Source: Taeniopygia guttata (taxonomy: Eukaryota; Chordata; Aves; Passeriformes; Estrildidae). From it: DNA of 64,000 nt. The DNA is taken from positions 3,291,001 through 3,355,000 of the forward strand of contig NC_133024.1 of the NCBI RefSeq assembly GCF_048771995.1, in the 5' to 3' direction. The notes beneath the pieces were generated by a model. That model searched no databases and had not been told where the DNA came from. It saw only the letters and a program-made list of their open reading frames with translations. The position numbers and the translations under genes were made by a program. Positions 14,416 through 27,415 of this stretch are shown piece after piece. Each line of letters opens with the position of its first letter. Positions within the stretch are counted from its first letter, which is position 1.

Positions 14416-16299
14416 GGAGGAAAAAAGCTTCCAAACAGGCAAGATCCATCTGACTGTGGGGTAGTTTTCAAAGGGAAATGAAAATGTCATCACCTGACAT
14501 TTCTGAAGCTGAGCTTTCAACTCCTGAGACAGAGTGCTGGCAGGAGTGTTAAATAGAAGATCTGGTCACAGACCAGTACATTTTCCATATGTTTCCTTGG
14601 GGCAATTAGCATCACTTCCCCTATGAAGGGGCTCAGCGTGCTTACCAGTGAATATGTCAGGTCTGGTCATTCTGAAAATAAACACTACAAAGTCACTGAA
14701 AGGACCTTTAGGTTGAAAAATGAATCCTTCTAACTTATACAGTCTCAAAAAAATCCCTCAAAAACCACCAAGCAATTTTAATTGAATATTCCTTTGAAAG
14801 AAAGTTCTCTGCACTCCCCTGTGACATCCCCAGAGAAGAGAGCCGGAATATATTTAACCAAAAACCTATCTCAAGGAAACTTTTGGTCTGCCTAATTTAT
14901 CCCCTCATTTCTTTTTGCACAGCTGGATTCTTGATGCAGGGGCAGAAGGTTTCCTGCAAACACACAGGCAACCATGCCTTAGAGGCTTTCCCTGAGGAAT
15001 CTGAAAGCAGCAACCCAACACCGGGGTGTCCCAGCCAGCAGGATGTCAGGAATTGCCCCAAAGTCCCTGAGGACCACACCAGGCTGCCTGGGGGAGCTGT
15101 TACCCAGTGCTGCTACACAGCTTCAGAGGTCTTAAAATTCTCAGCAATCCGCAGAACTGTTTAAAATTATTTTTGTTTCAAAATCCCTCTTTGACTTATA
15201 AAAACATCCGTGAAAATACCAAAGACATCACCTCTGAGGAGCTGTGTAGATGTCAACACTAGCAGTGTTAACGAGGGGAGCTGGAGCTGAAGACCTCTCC
15301 CACACAGGAATAATCAGAACAAACTCCTTCCCCTTTCACTCCTTCCTCCTGAGATGTAAACAGTGGGGGAAAGAGAACTATTTCCTCCTTTCAGTCCTGG
15401 TAGTGATGATTGGGTCGCTCCCCTTGGAGGAGGAGGGAAGCAGCAGTGAAGACAGGTTGGGCTTCCTTCCAAGTGCACCATCCTGGAATGTCCTCAGGAA
15501 ACTGGTGGCATCCCTTCTACAGGCAGGGACTGGTCCAGCTCTGTCCAGGGGTGACAGCAGGAGGGAGCTGAGGCCAGCAGTGCCAGAAAGTTCCGTGGCT
15601 GGCTCCTCCAGGTGGGAAGACTTGTTTTTAACAAGTCATCTGCAGGAATGGAATAAAGCCACTCCAAGAAATAAATGTAATTTAAACTTTAAAGCCGTTA
15701 CTACCCATCTGTGGGAAGCTCAGGGATGCTGACCACATCTAAGAAAGTGGGACTGACCAAGAGCTGTGAGTACTGTGTGTCCTTCACACAATTTGTAGAA
15801 GTTGCTGTTCAGGCAGTAGTTTGCTAGAATTTTTTTTTTTTTTTTTAAACTCTGAGTAGCAAGGTCTTAATGCAATATCTGTTTACTACAAATCTCCAAG
15901 AGGCAAGATATTTCTTGGCTTTTATCCAAACCATTTAGTTCACATATATATTAGAAAAAGCTGTCACATCAGCAGCTAAGGTTGATATCAAGAGAGACAA
16001 TGAGAGGATTAAGAGGTGGAAAGCTTTAGAAGGCAAGCTACTGAATATTTCACAAGAAATGAAGGAGGGAACGCCACTGATGCAAGGGGAAGGTCAGAAA
16101 GCTTAAACAACTCAGGGACACTTAAGAAATAATAAAATAGCCCTTAGGCCTTCCAGATGTTGCTATGCAGCTTTTAGGATCCTGATATTTCAATCTGATT
16201 TTCATGCCAAGGCAGGTGCTTCACTAAATGTGCATCAGTAACATCCAGCACTTGACGAGGTGTTGGATTGCTCTGGGAAATGTTTTTTTCCTCTCCAGA

Positions 16300-16640
16300 G
16301 ACCCCTGTAGCTGTGACCATGTTAGTTTAACCCTTCCTTCCTTTTTTGACCTAATTGCCTGAGAACCAGGTATCTTTTCCTGAGCAGGAGTCTAGATAAG
16401 GCTCTGCTCTTCCTTGTTCTCTCTCTTTCTCTCTTCCTCTCCTGGAATAAACAACTTGGACCACATTGGGGGTTGGAGCTTCTTTTGGAATCTTTTGCCA
16501 ATGCCTCTGAACTATTTCCCCCAAAGCCCTCTCACAGATTTCACAAAGATGGATTCATCACAGTTACCTTTTCCTATCTCATCCTCTAATGACATATTTT
16601 AACAAATCTTCTCCCTTATGTCTCACCACCATCAAGAGCA
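16300..16640 (+). mobile_element. probable LTR fragment
   Basis: A pyrimidine-rich block of CTCTTT repeats leads into CCTGGAATAAACAACTTGGACC (AATAAA at 16446-16451) and a U5-like segment. This composition and order is that of a retroviral R-U5. No terminal repeats or target duplication could be fixed, so ends are approximate. The alternative is an unrelated pyrimidine tract next to a chance AATAAA. Confidence 0.4.
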
Positions 16641-19495
16641 TGTAGTCTAGGGGAAAAAGCGGACATTAGAAGAATTTTACAAGGTTTTACATTTATTTCT
16701 TAGGAAAGGGACAAGGCAGAGGTAAGCTGAGTGTTTTCTGTAATTTGTCAATGACAAGAGGCAAGGCACAGCAGGAAATGCTCTCCAATTGCTTCATTCA
16801 AGTCTCACTTATGAACTTCAAGACACAGCCTGACCAGAGACAACTTGAAGAACACTAGCTTTTTATAAAGCAGAAAGGTATTTAGGTATAACATTATTTT
16901 TATTGTTCTTTATTTTACAAGTACATCTCAAACCAACTTTGTTTCCCTCTCGTGCCTCCAGAATACCAGGAAGGCATTAAGAGGCTTGGACAATTTTTCA
17001 ATCTTTGAGCTCATGGAGCACACTGATGAATTAACACCTTGTCAAAAGACTGTTTCTGTTTACCATGTTTTCATGGCATGTTTGCTTAATGACTTTCTTG
17101 AAGTACTCAGTCATAAGAAATTTATCTCCCACCTCCTGTTTATATACAGATCCTCTACTGCAAAAGTTAAATAATACTCGCTACTTTCTTTTATCTTGAC
17201 ATGATATTTCAGTCTTGCATCCAGGTACTTTCAAAATGCTTGAAATATAAAGAGTAAATTTCTAAATCTTATGACTTAAAAAATACTGTTTTACTTCTAG
17301 AAGAAGATTACTTATTTTTTATTAGAAAGCAACTGGCTATAACCTGGGAACTATTTATGTTGTTTTTTTAATTACATTAAAAATTATTTTAAAATTATTA
17401 TTTCCCCCCATACTGCTACCAAGCTATTGTGCTCTCATGTAATGAAGTAACTTCAGCTAGTAACTTGCACATTGTGCAATTTCTTATGTATTTTTGGTAG
17501 TTATGTTAAAGAATTAATCTTTCATAATAACAAAATGGAAAACAATAAATTGGCACGCACAATAAAGTTGTTTTAGAGGTGTGTGCTGTTTGGTCACTGG
17601 GGACAGGAAACATGTTAGAACTGCTCCTTTGAGGAACTGTGTTAAAAGAGCAAGTCAACATGAACTAGCAGCTAACAATGGTGTCTCCTGTAGGTGAGTT
17701 GAAATGACTGGTGGCCACTTCTTACTGAAACAATAGCAACAGATTATAGATAAAGCTTGATTTCTGTGCTCCTGTTTGTTGTGTATGTGTAGGAAATTAA
17801 GATATGAGGCTCAGAGACTTCAGCCTGCATCTCCACCATGCCAAAGAAGATTATACCTTCCCAGATTTAGTGCTAATAATTACTGTAATTTTAACCAATC
17901 AGATAAATAATAATAAAGTTGCAACAGTTACTTTTCCTATAAAATGCAGAGAATGTCTTTGGTATTTTCTTGAGATTGAGCAGCCACAGACACCAGTCAT
18001 TGCTGAAATAACAAAGGAAACACAATCATGGAGGTTGTGACCCAGTAAAATCCTTTTCTCATTAGGAAACTATGAAAAAAAACCCAAACTGGAAACCCAA
18101 AATATTTGAATTATATTACTTCATTGACATCCTTACCATTTCCTGTACCACTTTTGTAAGGCATAGTTGATTTTGTCATGGCTTTTACCAACCAGCTGAC
18201 AGTTGATATTTTCCTCACTATGATGGTCACTTCAGATCCCACAAATATGAAAAATATATCATCCTTAAAAACATAATAATGGGTAATTATTGAATATATC
18301 TGCAGTCACTATGGAAGTAATGAGTAGAGATAAAATAAATAAATTTGAATGTTTTTAAGAATTAGAAGTAATTAGCAGTACTAAATAACTGCCATCTTGG
18401 TGAACAGGAGCAATATCCTTAGTTTTAGATAAACTGAGTCAGGTAAGAGCTGTTTTTTGTGGTGATTCCAACACATAATTCAAAGGGTTCTGTTAAGAAT
18501 TTCTAAACAGCAAAATGCAGACCAAGGCATCTAATCCCTTATATCAAACTACATTTTAACCTGGCTTTTTTTATATTACGCTCTGTACATCCATTAATAA
18601 CCCTTTAAATGGTGCTGCAATTACCAGGCCTGTTCTCTACCGAGTTGTAAGTCTAATATATATTTTTTGGATCTAGTACAACACCTCCTTCATTTTGTGA
18701 TAGTGTGACAGAATGATCTATGAAGAACTGGAGCTGTGCAGACTCGTGTTCCTGTAATTAGCGAGATCTAACCACGTTTCACACCTGTGTAGCTCCATTC
18801 TTAGGGCATCTATCCATGTTTTACCAGCATAATGAGATTTAAACCCAAGTCTTATCTTCCAAGTGCACATAAGGATCAGTTCATCCCACTTCCAGCAACA
18901 GTAGGTGACAGGAGGATCGAAGCCAGATTATGAGACAGAATTCACAAAACAAGGATTTAACTTGACTGTGTTAAATACACCTGTGGCATAAGTCACACCA
19001 ATAGCAGTTAATTCCTACTGTAGTTTGTGACAGAGCTAAAATGCTCCTTATATTGCTCTAGCTATAGAATTTTTCTTATTTCTCATTGGGACACTAATTT
19101 TCCAGTTGTATGACAGGACTATGAGAATGCAGGCTATGGTTTGATATATCCTATACATCAAAGTCCTATACATCAAAGTCAATTCTTCTGGCTGCATGTT
19201 ATTCAACTTTTAAGAAGTAATAAAAATTGACCCAGTGACAAGCTAAACCATTTGGGTTTTTTTATAGCTGTTAGAAATTGCTGCACTACGTAAGTAAAAA
19301 GGGGGTGATACATAAGACACTCCCAACAGCTTTATTGTTTTAGCTGAGAAATGGCATCCACATGCTCTGCCTTCAAGGGATCATGTTAGAGGGAGCAGAT
19401 TCATCAGGTCCTGCCCTGGCTAGATCATCTTGACTTCATAAACACCATCCCAAATCTGTTCAGGAGAAGCAACCTATAATAATTTCCAGAAAAGT

Positions 19496-19516
19496 GGGGG
19501 GGGGGGGGAGGGGGGG
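19496..19516 (+). repeat. poly(G) tract, G13-A-G7
   Basis: Thirteen consecutive G (19496-19508), one A, then seven G (19510-19516). Four or more GGG blocks are available, so a G-quadruplex is possible on this strand. It is isolated in AT-rich DNA. Confidence 0.95.
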
Positions 19517-22500
19517 TGTTTATAAAATTCTGTATTTAAAATTATTTCAATTTGCAGCTGCCACAGTTCCTATATCACTGCTGGCAGAAAGGCAAGAAAA
19601 CCATACAAAAGATTCTGGATATGGCTTTAAGCTGCATCAAGAGGATCATGGGGTGTGTGTTTTGTTTTTGCAAGCCAGAATTTTTCTATTGTGGATCAGG
19701 AGTGATGGATTAGAATGGCTCCAAGAGCTGTCAGCTAATATCTATACTGCAGCAACATCAGACAGTAGCAACCTCTCTGGAATGCTGTGACAAGTTCTGG
19801 CTGCTGCCATAAGAACTGCAGGTCATGCTTCCATGAGAGGTTTTAAAGCAGAAACCTGAAGTTTAAATAGGAAAAGGCACCCAGACTGCATAATCTTCTG
19901 CAGAATAGGAAGAAAGTGTTCAGATGATAAAGCACTGACAGCCTCTTGGAGATTTTGTACACTACTCGACTTTCTTGGGCATTCTGGTGCCACTGTATTT
20001 TCTTGTTCCATTGGAACAGCTGCATTCAGGTGAACAGAGAACAAGGCCAGTGTCTCAGTTATCAGAGAGGGTGACTAAGAGGTCACTCAGGTACACCTTA
20101 GGACCAGTACTTGAGTTCAATGGTTAAAAAAAATCAAGGCAGTCTACATACTTGTTGCTCCTCTAATTTCACTGTGCATTGAAGACACCCATTTTCCCAT
20201 TAAAATAAGGCAGTCAACAGGTACCAAATCAGTCATATTGTAAAGCATAATGAAGTTGCTGAAATTCTAGAAAAATACTGGTGGTACCATATGTACAATG
20301 TTCTGCAAAGTATGTTAGAGGTTCAGTCATCGCAATCTCAGCAACAAGAAATGTACTCCTTAGGTATGAAGGTCATGGCTTTGGGAACCAGATGATCATT
20401 TAAAGCAGTGATTAGCTTTCTAGTCCACTTATCTGGATGCTGGCATCCTTTCTTAAACTTTGCACTAATTAGAGGAAGGAAACCACAACCAGTAGTTGTG
20501 TGTGCTGGTAACTCAACACATGTTAAGTGGGTGATACTTGTAGGGGGCTTGAAATGCCTGTGGTCATAGAAAGAACAAGCCTGTAAACTATTATCTACAC
20601 CCAGAAAGCCAGAGGGAGTGCAGACTGGTGTGGGAATTCTGCCTCAGACATGGCTGTGCTGTGCTAATACCGGGGCACAATCTGCTCCCGGAACAGGTAA
20701 ACTGAGGATACATGCCATTCAAAGGTAAGAGTTTTACAGAGCACAGCTCTGGGAAGACGAGATAAAGCATTCATACCTTCTCCCACCATGAAGAGAGAGT
20801 TACTTGAGCCTTGGGAGTCATAAATATAAGAGGAACAAAAGTGCTCAAGCACAAGAGCAGCAGGATGGGACTGGTGGAGCTGTAGCTGTTTGGAAGAAAA
20901 AACTGAACTAAAGCATATGTCCAAGTCAGAAGGTGTGCTAAATACCTCACCTTGTGCCAATAGGCTTAATTCAAAACATGACAGATATTTGAATAATGGT
21001 TAATAAAAGATCTGTTAACTTGCTCACAATTAGACCTCCCTTTGGGTCTCAGCTCAATTCCACTGCACACAGATTTATACAAACTGCCTTTACACCATCG
21101 CCTTGAGAAAATAGGAAATAATGAATTTCTGTAAGGGGGGAATATTTTCTAAAGGTAGGTCAGTCAGCAGTGATGACTCCAGAGAGGAATTCTCTCCTGC
21201 ACTTCTTGCCATGGCTGGAACCAGCATGCTGCCCCAAGTTCCTGTGTGGATACATGCCTTCAGAGCCAGGCTGATTGCAGGTGTCTTTCCAGACTCTCAC
21301 TGCTCTGAGGCTCTGCTACAGAACATAGAAAATATTTACTGGAATCAGTGACTGGCCCAAAATCCTGAAAGTCAAGGGGTACATTCTCAAAACTCCTGCC
21401 AAGGATCATCTTTTCTACTGAAGTGCAGCAGCACTCAGACTGAAAACAGTTCAAACTGTAGCCTTCCTGCCCTTCTTCCAAGCAAGAAATAGAATGCAGA
21501 ATTATGCCAGGCTCTTCGCACAACACAAAAATAACAGAAGAAGTTTTGCCCAAATAATGGTCAAAGGGAGGGTTCAGTGGTGCAACTTGTTCATCTATGG
21601 ATATTTGAAGTGGTTACAAAACTAAGGTGTTGAGAATCAGTCAAGAAACACTTAAACACCAATCTACTGCCTCTGATTTCAAGTCCTGAGCTTCAGCATG
21701 GTGGTTGTACAGGCCATGGGATACCAGTCACAACAGCAATGGTCATTATTTTCTTTTCCCCTTCCTAGTCCTTTTTCTTCAGAGAGGCTTTTCTATATGT
21801 TTCATGTTCCTTTAAATATTATTTAGCACTTGCTTCTTCTCTACTCTGAAAAGATACCACAGCAACACAACAGGCATTTTCAGATACACAAAACCTGAAG
21901 TTAAACACTGGTGTTGGCATATCTACTTAAATCAAAGATATCTTAGAGATGAACAAAGAGAGCTGCTAAGTGTTAGACAAGCTAAAACAAATGAGGAATT
22001 TCATATTAAATACATCAGAAGATTACATTTTTCAACAGTTACATAGTGGTTTACAAAATCTTATAGATTAGCATTATACTTAGCTGGTGCAATTGAACCA
22101 AAAGAGTCAAGCTTCCTAGGCAGATGAGAAGCTGGTGCCAAAGAAGAGAAAGAATTTGGGTTTTCCAGCTCAAGTTGTTCAGCTTTTTTGTTCCCAACCC
22201 AACTAAGATTTCCTACTTGCCTTCTCCTTCCCAATAACTTTCTATATTATCTGTTTCCAATCAAATTGAAGCAACAAATAATCTTAAGGATATTCAGCAA
22301 TCCTCTCAAATATTTTACTACCACTCCACCTGTGAAAAATACATAAAATAATAATTCAAGGAGACCTCATTGTATAGCCAGTCACCATCAACTTCCTCAG
22401 ATTGTTTTTTAAGATGAGTCCTACCTCTTTTAATCATTTTCTTGCTAAAATGGTTTCATTTATAATCAGCTAAAGTTCGGTGTTTTACTCTTTTTCCTTA

Positions 22501-22744
22501 AAGAAAAATAATTGATACTATTGGGGAAGAACACAGATCTTTCCTCTGAAATGGTGATTTAATGTCTAAGGTTATGAAATATAAAAGGAAAAATGGTCTG
22601 ATCTTTCCCTAATGAAGTTCTGCTGCTTGGTTCTTACACCTTCTTGGTAAGTCTGGTAGCATTGTAGATTGATTAAAATGTTCCTTCAGATAATCCTACT
22701 TTCACTAACCTATAAGTCATTTGAACTTTTATAATTTGGTCTGA

Positions 22745-22850
22745 GGTTTTTTTTTAGTTTTTGTTTTGTTTTGTTTTGATTTGGTTTTGTTTGTTTGTTT
22801 GTTTGTTTGGGGTTTTTTGTTTTGTTTTGTTTTGGTTTTTTTTACTATGT
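22745..22850 (+). repeat. (TTTTG)n / (GTTT)n simple repeat
   Basis: T-rich tract of TTTTG and GTTT units, about 105 bp. Possibly a decayed poly(A)/poly(T) tract. Confidence 0.95.
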
Positions 22851-25113
22851 AAGGTATCTGCATCAAGCTGAAGTTTTTGGAACCACTTTAGTCAATATCT
22901 TGATAATTTCTGCAAATGAGATAAGGATGTGTGTGGGGAAGTGTAATTTGCACTGAATATTCTGATGACAACTCCTTTGACTAAGCTTTCTGTGTTTTAA
23001 AGTAGGGAATAGAAGTCTGACAGGAGAGAGAGGGCATCATAAGAGAATGATACATACAATGATTGATTCCTCCATATGAAAATTTGAGCCTTTGGGCCAA
23101 GTAACAAATCTTCCAAAAAATTACAGCCTCCATATCTGTTAGTGACTAACAGCTGAAATTTTACATTCAATGAAAAAAATCATGCTTTTCATGGGTTTTT
23201 TAGTGATATCCAGATTGCCTATGTAATGGCCTCAAAGAACTGCTGAGAACTCATCTGTCTTCTGAAAATTTTTGTATGTGAGCCAGTAGGACGTAGCAAG
23301 CCCCAAAGTATGTGTACATTACACTTCAGGAAAAATGGCTATTGTGAGCAGAAGTGAGACTTGGCAACAGCAGGACATGGGTAGGAGGGAGGGAGGGAGA
23401 GAACCTCAGAGCTCAACACCCCTTGTGGATATGGGAAACAGGACACCAAGGGAGGAAAGGGAAATCACACTGGAAAGCCACTCTCCTCGTAAAAGACCTA
23501 TAAATTCTTCAGTCTGAAGATGCTGGGTTTTTCAGGCGTGATGTCTTTTTATGTGAAATTGCAAAACACACAACAAGAGGGAAGATGTCTCAGGGGAAGG
23601 ATGCAGAGCTGGGCAGGCTGCACAAGACAGAGTGCGGGCCAAGGGCAAGGCCTGAACCAGACAAGAAGCAAACAGGATAGAAGGTGAAACAAAGAAAAGC
23701 TGCAGGAGTGTTCAGGTGCCATGGATCTCTATGTCCTAGGGGACATGCTATCTGTAATTTAGCTGCTTCCCAGATCTTGTATCAAAGCCTAATCTGGCTG
23801 ACTACTGTTCCACTCTGCAGCAGAGAAAGCCTTGTGTTCTGAACTCTGAGCCAAATCCAGGCATTGCAACACACACACCATGTTTTGTGACACTACCAGA
23901 ATATTTTGTGCCTCTCAGAGAGGACTTTTCCTATAACATACTCAAGGCTTCATCTGTAAAGGATATAGATAAGTCATATTCTACAGGATTTATTTGGAAA
24001 TCATGGGAGCAAGGCTGTTTTTAGGTTCTGGGAGCCTGGACTAGGGTTACTCAGGATCAGTTGGGATCTATGGCCTCTGTTTTATCACTTTTTTGACTCC
24101 TGTTCCTGAAAAAACTCTCTTATCTCTTCCTCTTGCTTCCTAAGATGAAATAAGAGGAGTAGGTGACTTGGGTCTTTGTTGCCAGTCCAGCCTGCCTCCC
24201 TGTGATCTGCTGCTGGCTGCTCTTGTCTCCACCTGTGCCATATCACTAGCAGAGGCTACCTCTCTGAGCAGGCTGCACGCTAAAGAAGACATAATTGCAA
24301 TAAATATAAAATGACACACCAACATGTTCTTCCAGTCATTATATCAGGAACTGTGAGGAAAAACCTGTGGGAGGAAAGCTGCAATAGAAATTCAGGCCCA
24401 TTCGAGAGAAAAGTGTGGAAGGCTTGAGGCAACAGCCCACAAAGTTTGTGGGGTGAAAGGATAACTTTTATGCTTCCCTGGAACTTATTTCTGAGGGATC
24501 TACAATTCTTGAGAGTTCTGTGTCACCTCTTAGCAAATATTCCAGCCATTACACTTTTTTTTTAGTCCACAAAAAAGCTGACATCTAAAATTTAATATAG
24601 TAGCTCAGAGATGGGGAAACTGGTCATAAGTTTGGATAATTAATATTTGTCATTAATATGACAACAGAATGCAGAACACCTGCTACCTGGGGTGGATGTA
24701 TTGATTTTCTTTTTTTTTTTAGAACAATGCTAAAATAATACTAAATTTGTGACATGACCAACAACAAAGTTAAGGATTACACTGTTAGACCTGCTTTTCA
24801 ATAGTGTCCCCTCCTATGCACCTGTGTGTAATAAAAAAATTTTCAGGCAATTTTATTATAGGTTAATTTCCTTAACCCAAGCAGTATGCAGCTGAAATAT
24901 ATGGCATACTCTGTCACTGCTCTCAGAGCAGGTAGACTCACCATTTGTATTCACACCAAACTATAAACTGCTTGCACCTATCACCAGGGTGAGGGGGAAA
25001 ATAGCCATGCAAAAGATTGCTTGACTGAGGCTTACCTGTTAATGCTCACAGAACAAGCCCAATGTGCTATTTTGCATCATAAAACTTACGAAGAATTAAA
25101 TGCATCCACACAA

Positions 25114-25136
25114 TGACGAGCCATTATGGCTCGTCA
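25114..25136. promoter_or_regulatory. perfect 9-bp hairpin upstream of the C3orf85-like gene
   Basis: TGACGAGCC, loop ATTAT, GGCTCGTCA: a perfect inverted repeat with two CpG, about 140 bp before the TATA box. It could be a dimeric factor site or structural DNA. Whether it has any function is unknown. Confidence 0.4.
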
Positions 25137-25277
25137 GAGGCTCAGCTTGCAAAGTCCAAAGTGTACAAACAGAGGCATATAGGACAAATCTGAACTAAGC
25201 ACTGTACCCTGCCCTCTGCCTGAACCAACCCCTTACACGTATCTGGTAAATGATTTATAAACCTAAAGATAACAAAG

Positions 25278-25284
25278 TATAAAA
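25278..25284 (+). promoter_or_regulatory. TATA box of the C3orf85-like gene
   Basis: The string TATAAAA sits 54 bp before the predicted start codon at 25332. A start of transcription about 25-30 bp downstream would leave a 5' leader of roughly 20-25 nt. The start codon context has G at -3. The TATA box supports 25332-25380 as a true first exon, because it lies immediately before an open frame that ends in a strong splice donor. A perfect hairpin lies about 140 bp further upstream (25114-25136). No transcript data are available here, so the start site is inferred. Confidence 0.6.
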
Positions 25285-25331
25285 CTCTATCACTCTCTTC
25301 ACTTTACAAAGGAAACTCTGAATAATTTGCC

Positions 25332-25380
25332 ATGTCTCTGAAAATGTTTCAAATTTTGGTGTCTGCTCTGCTGTTTACAG
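25332..25380 (+). CDS. C3orf85: C3orf85-like secreted protein, exon 1 (signal peptide)
   Basis: First coding exon of a three-exon gene. It encodes MSLKMFQILVSALLFT plus one base of the next codon and ends at a near-perfect donor (ACAG/gtaagt), so the intron is phase 1. The residues form the n-region and hydrophobic core of a signal peptide. The rest of the signal (A-S-V-S-S-V-L-G-A) comes from exon 2, with likely cleavage near residues 24-25, so the product should be secreted. I chose the ATG at 25332 because a TATA box lies at 25278 and G is at -3; an internal Met5 is a less likely start. Intron 1 is 7.2 kb and contains an antisense solo LTR. The link to exon 2 is a splice prediction, supported by the signal peptide being completed exactly at the junction. 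Confidence 0.82.
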
Positions 25381-27415
25381 GTAAGTGCTTGGCATCCTAT
25401 TTCATGTCATTCCCTTCATGCTTATTAAATAGTCAGCTGGCAAAAACCCCTGTGTTACCACCAGAACAGCACCAATTAACTGGAAATCACTGCAGCAGGG
25501 ACATACAGGAGAGTGGGTGAGCACAAGATTGCATGGCAAATTCTGTGAAATATAGTTTGCTTCTGCCCCTCGTGACTACTTCTGAGCCTTTTACTGCTCA
25601 TGTATAAGGGGGAAGGATGTATTTCTGACTGAAAGGCATTCTTGCAGGATGTTAAAATGAACTGTTAAAATTGTAAAAAGAATTAAAAATCCTTAACTGT
25701 TAAAATTGCAAAAAGAGCTTGATACTGCTTCTACAAAGTCTTCTTTAAATATTATTATTATCTCAACATTTATTGTTTGCAGGAAACAATTTCACATGCA
25801 TTTATAAGGACCCAAAATAATCTATTTCACAAGTGATTTCTGGAACATTAATTTCTTAACATTTCTGACATGAATTTCTTAAGGAGACTGTTTTAAAGCA
25901 CTCAGGCTGTCTGGATGCTGAATCTTCACAGCACTTTGTAACCAGGGCATCTACAATCAAGACTCAACCTGTAAAACTTGGACCAGAGGGAAAATGGATG
26001 GGGCAGGGCTGCCACATGCTCTTCCCAAAGCAGCACATGCTGGTACAGTCAATGATCAGTGATGCACGTGCTGCAGGATTAATTTGTTTCTCACAAAATT
26101 AAAACAAACCAGGCAGGCAGTAAGTGACAGCTGACTTCCCAAGTGATTGCCTGCATCTTGACAAGATGGTCTATCCACATGCATGCATGAAAAGCATTTC
26201 TTAGATTTAAATGCTCCAATACACATGCAGTGTATTTACATGCATGTAATTACATGATGTGAGTAGCTAAGGCAGAATGAGGGAGACAATGATTAATTGT
26301 GGATTGTTGAAAAACATTTTGTAAATTGGAATCTCAGTAAGGTATAATCTCTCGCTTGGGTTGAATTTGCTTCCATGCCATATGAACCTGAGTTTTGGCT
26401 GCAGGGAGGCTCTGTAGGGAAATAAGGAGATGGAAAGGGACTTTGTCTCTTCTGCAAGTTTGAGCTCACCTATAAACCTTTTCCCCTTATTTGCCCTTTC
26501 TGATTTGCAGTTGAACTGGTACAATTCCTGGGCACTTGCCTATCTTCTTGAACTTCACCTCCTTTCCACTGAAGGCCATTTATAGTGCAAACAGGGTCAC
26601 CTGAGGCCAAGCTGGGAGCGCAGCAGCTTGAAGGCCCTCCTTTTGGAAGACTTTACTTTCATCTCCTTTATGTCTCTTCTCTTGTTTTCAAAACTCTTTT
26701 CAAGTTTCTATTCTTCAAAATACGTGAAGAAACACTTATTACTACTTTTTAATGAGATGTTAAAAATTTCATTGATCACAATCAGTTCAGTTTTTCATTA
26801 ATTGTAAATCCTTTCAGCAACAGTGAAGGTGGTGGTAAAATAAAACGAGACTATAACACTCTCATTAGAACCTTAGTTTTCTTCATGCCCTCAATTCAGC
26901 TGCTATAAATCACTCCTCATAGTAAACCTAGGAATAGGCTGTCTGTAACTTCTCTGCCTTTGCTGATGAGGGAATGAGGCTGATGCTGTAGCTCTAAGGA
27001 TTGTTAATGATCTCTCTTGAACCAGAGAGCTCTGTGTCCTGTGATATAAAATTAAGAATTGTCAAATTTTATTATTTTTCTTCAAGCTTGAAAAAGAAAC
27101 AGATAAAGCCAAAATTTCAAAGACTGGGTGATATGGAAAGAGTTGAAGCACTTAATCAGTGACTTTAAATCTTACTGTCAACAGGTATTAGCAAATCTGA
27201 CTGATTTAATTCTATTCTAAGGCTTGTTATCATCCAAACACTCCAGGATAAAAAGCCTATGTACCTATAAAGATTTTAAAAAATAATTTGAAGAAAGCAA
27301 TGTGCAGGTGTTAGACATTAATATGATTACACTTTTCATCTGAAAAAAAGGTGCTATCTGGGCCAGAGGTGGCCTCCAGAATCCACAAGTCTGTCTTTGC
27401 TGCAATCCAGCCACT

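Larger units (their letters stand above)
9861..16299. other. intergenic, no gene recognised
   Basis: Holds the hairpin cluster at 12.8 kb, AAT and A tracts at 14.0-14.4 kb, and a 160-codon open frame at 15250-15732 in a locally GC-richer segment. That frame has no recognisable domain and no splice support. Confidence 0.55.
16641..25277. other. intergenic region upstream of the C3orf85-like gene
   Basis: Contains the poly(G) tract at 19.5 kb, a T-rich repeat at 22.8 kb, and a stretch at 18540-18800 with more CpG than its surroundings. No exon of a neighbouring gene was identified. Confidence 0.55.

Noticed and set aside
1-25277. Search for MORC1 or GUCA1C exons, expected neighbours of C3orf85 in mammals as I recall
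   Set aside because: No GHKL ATPase, CW zinc-finger or EF-hand motif could be found on either strand. The gene order in this species may differ or the exons may lie outside the window.
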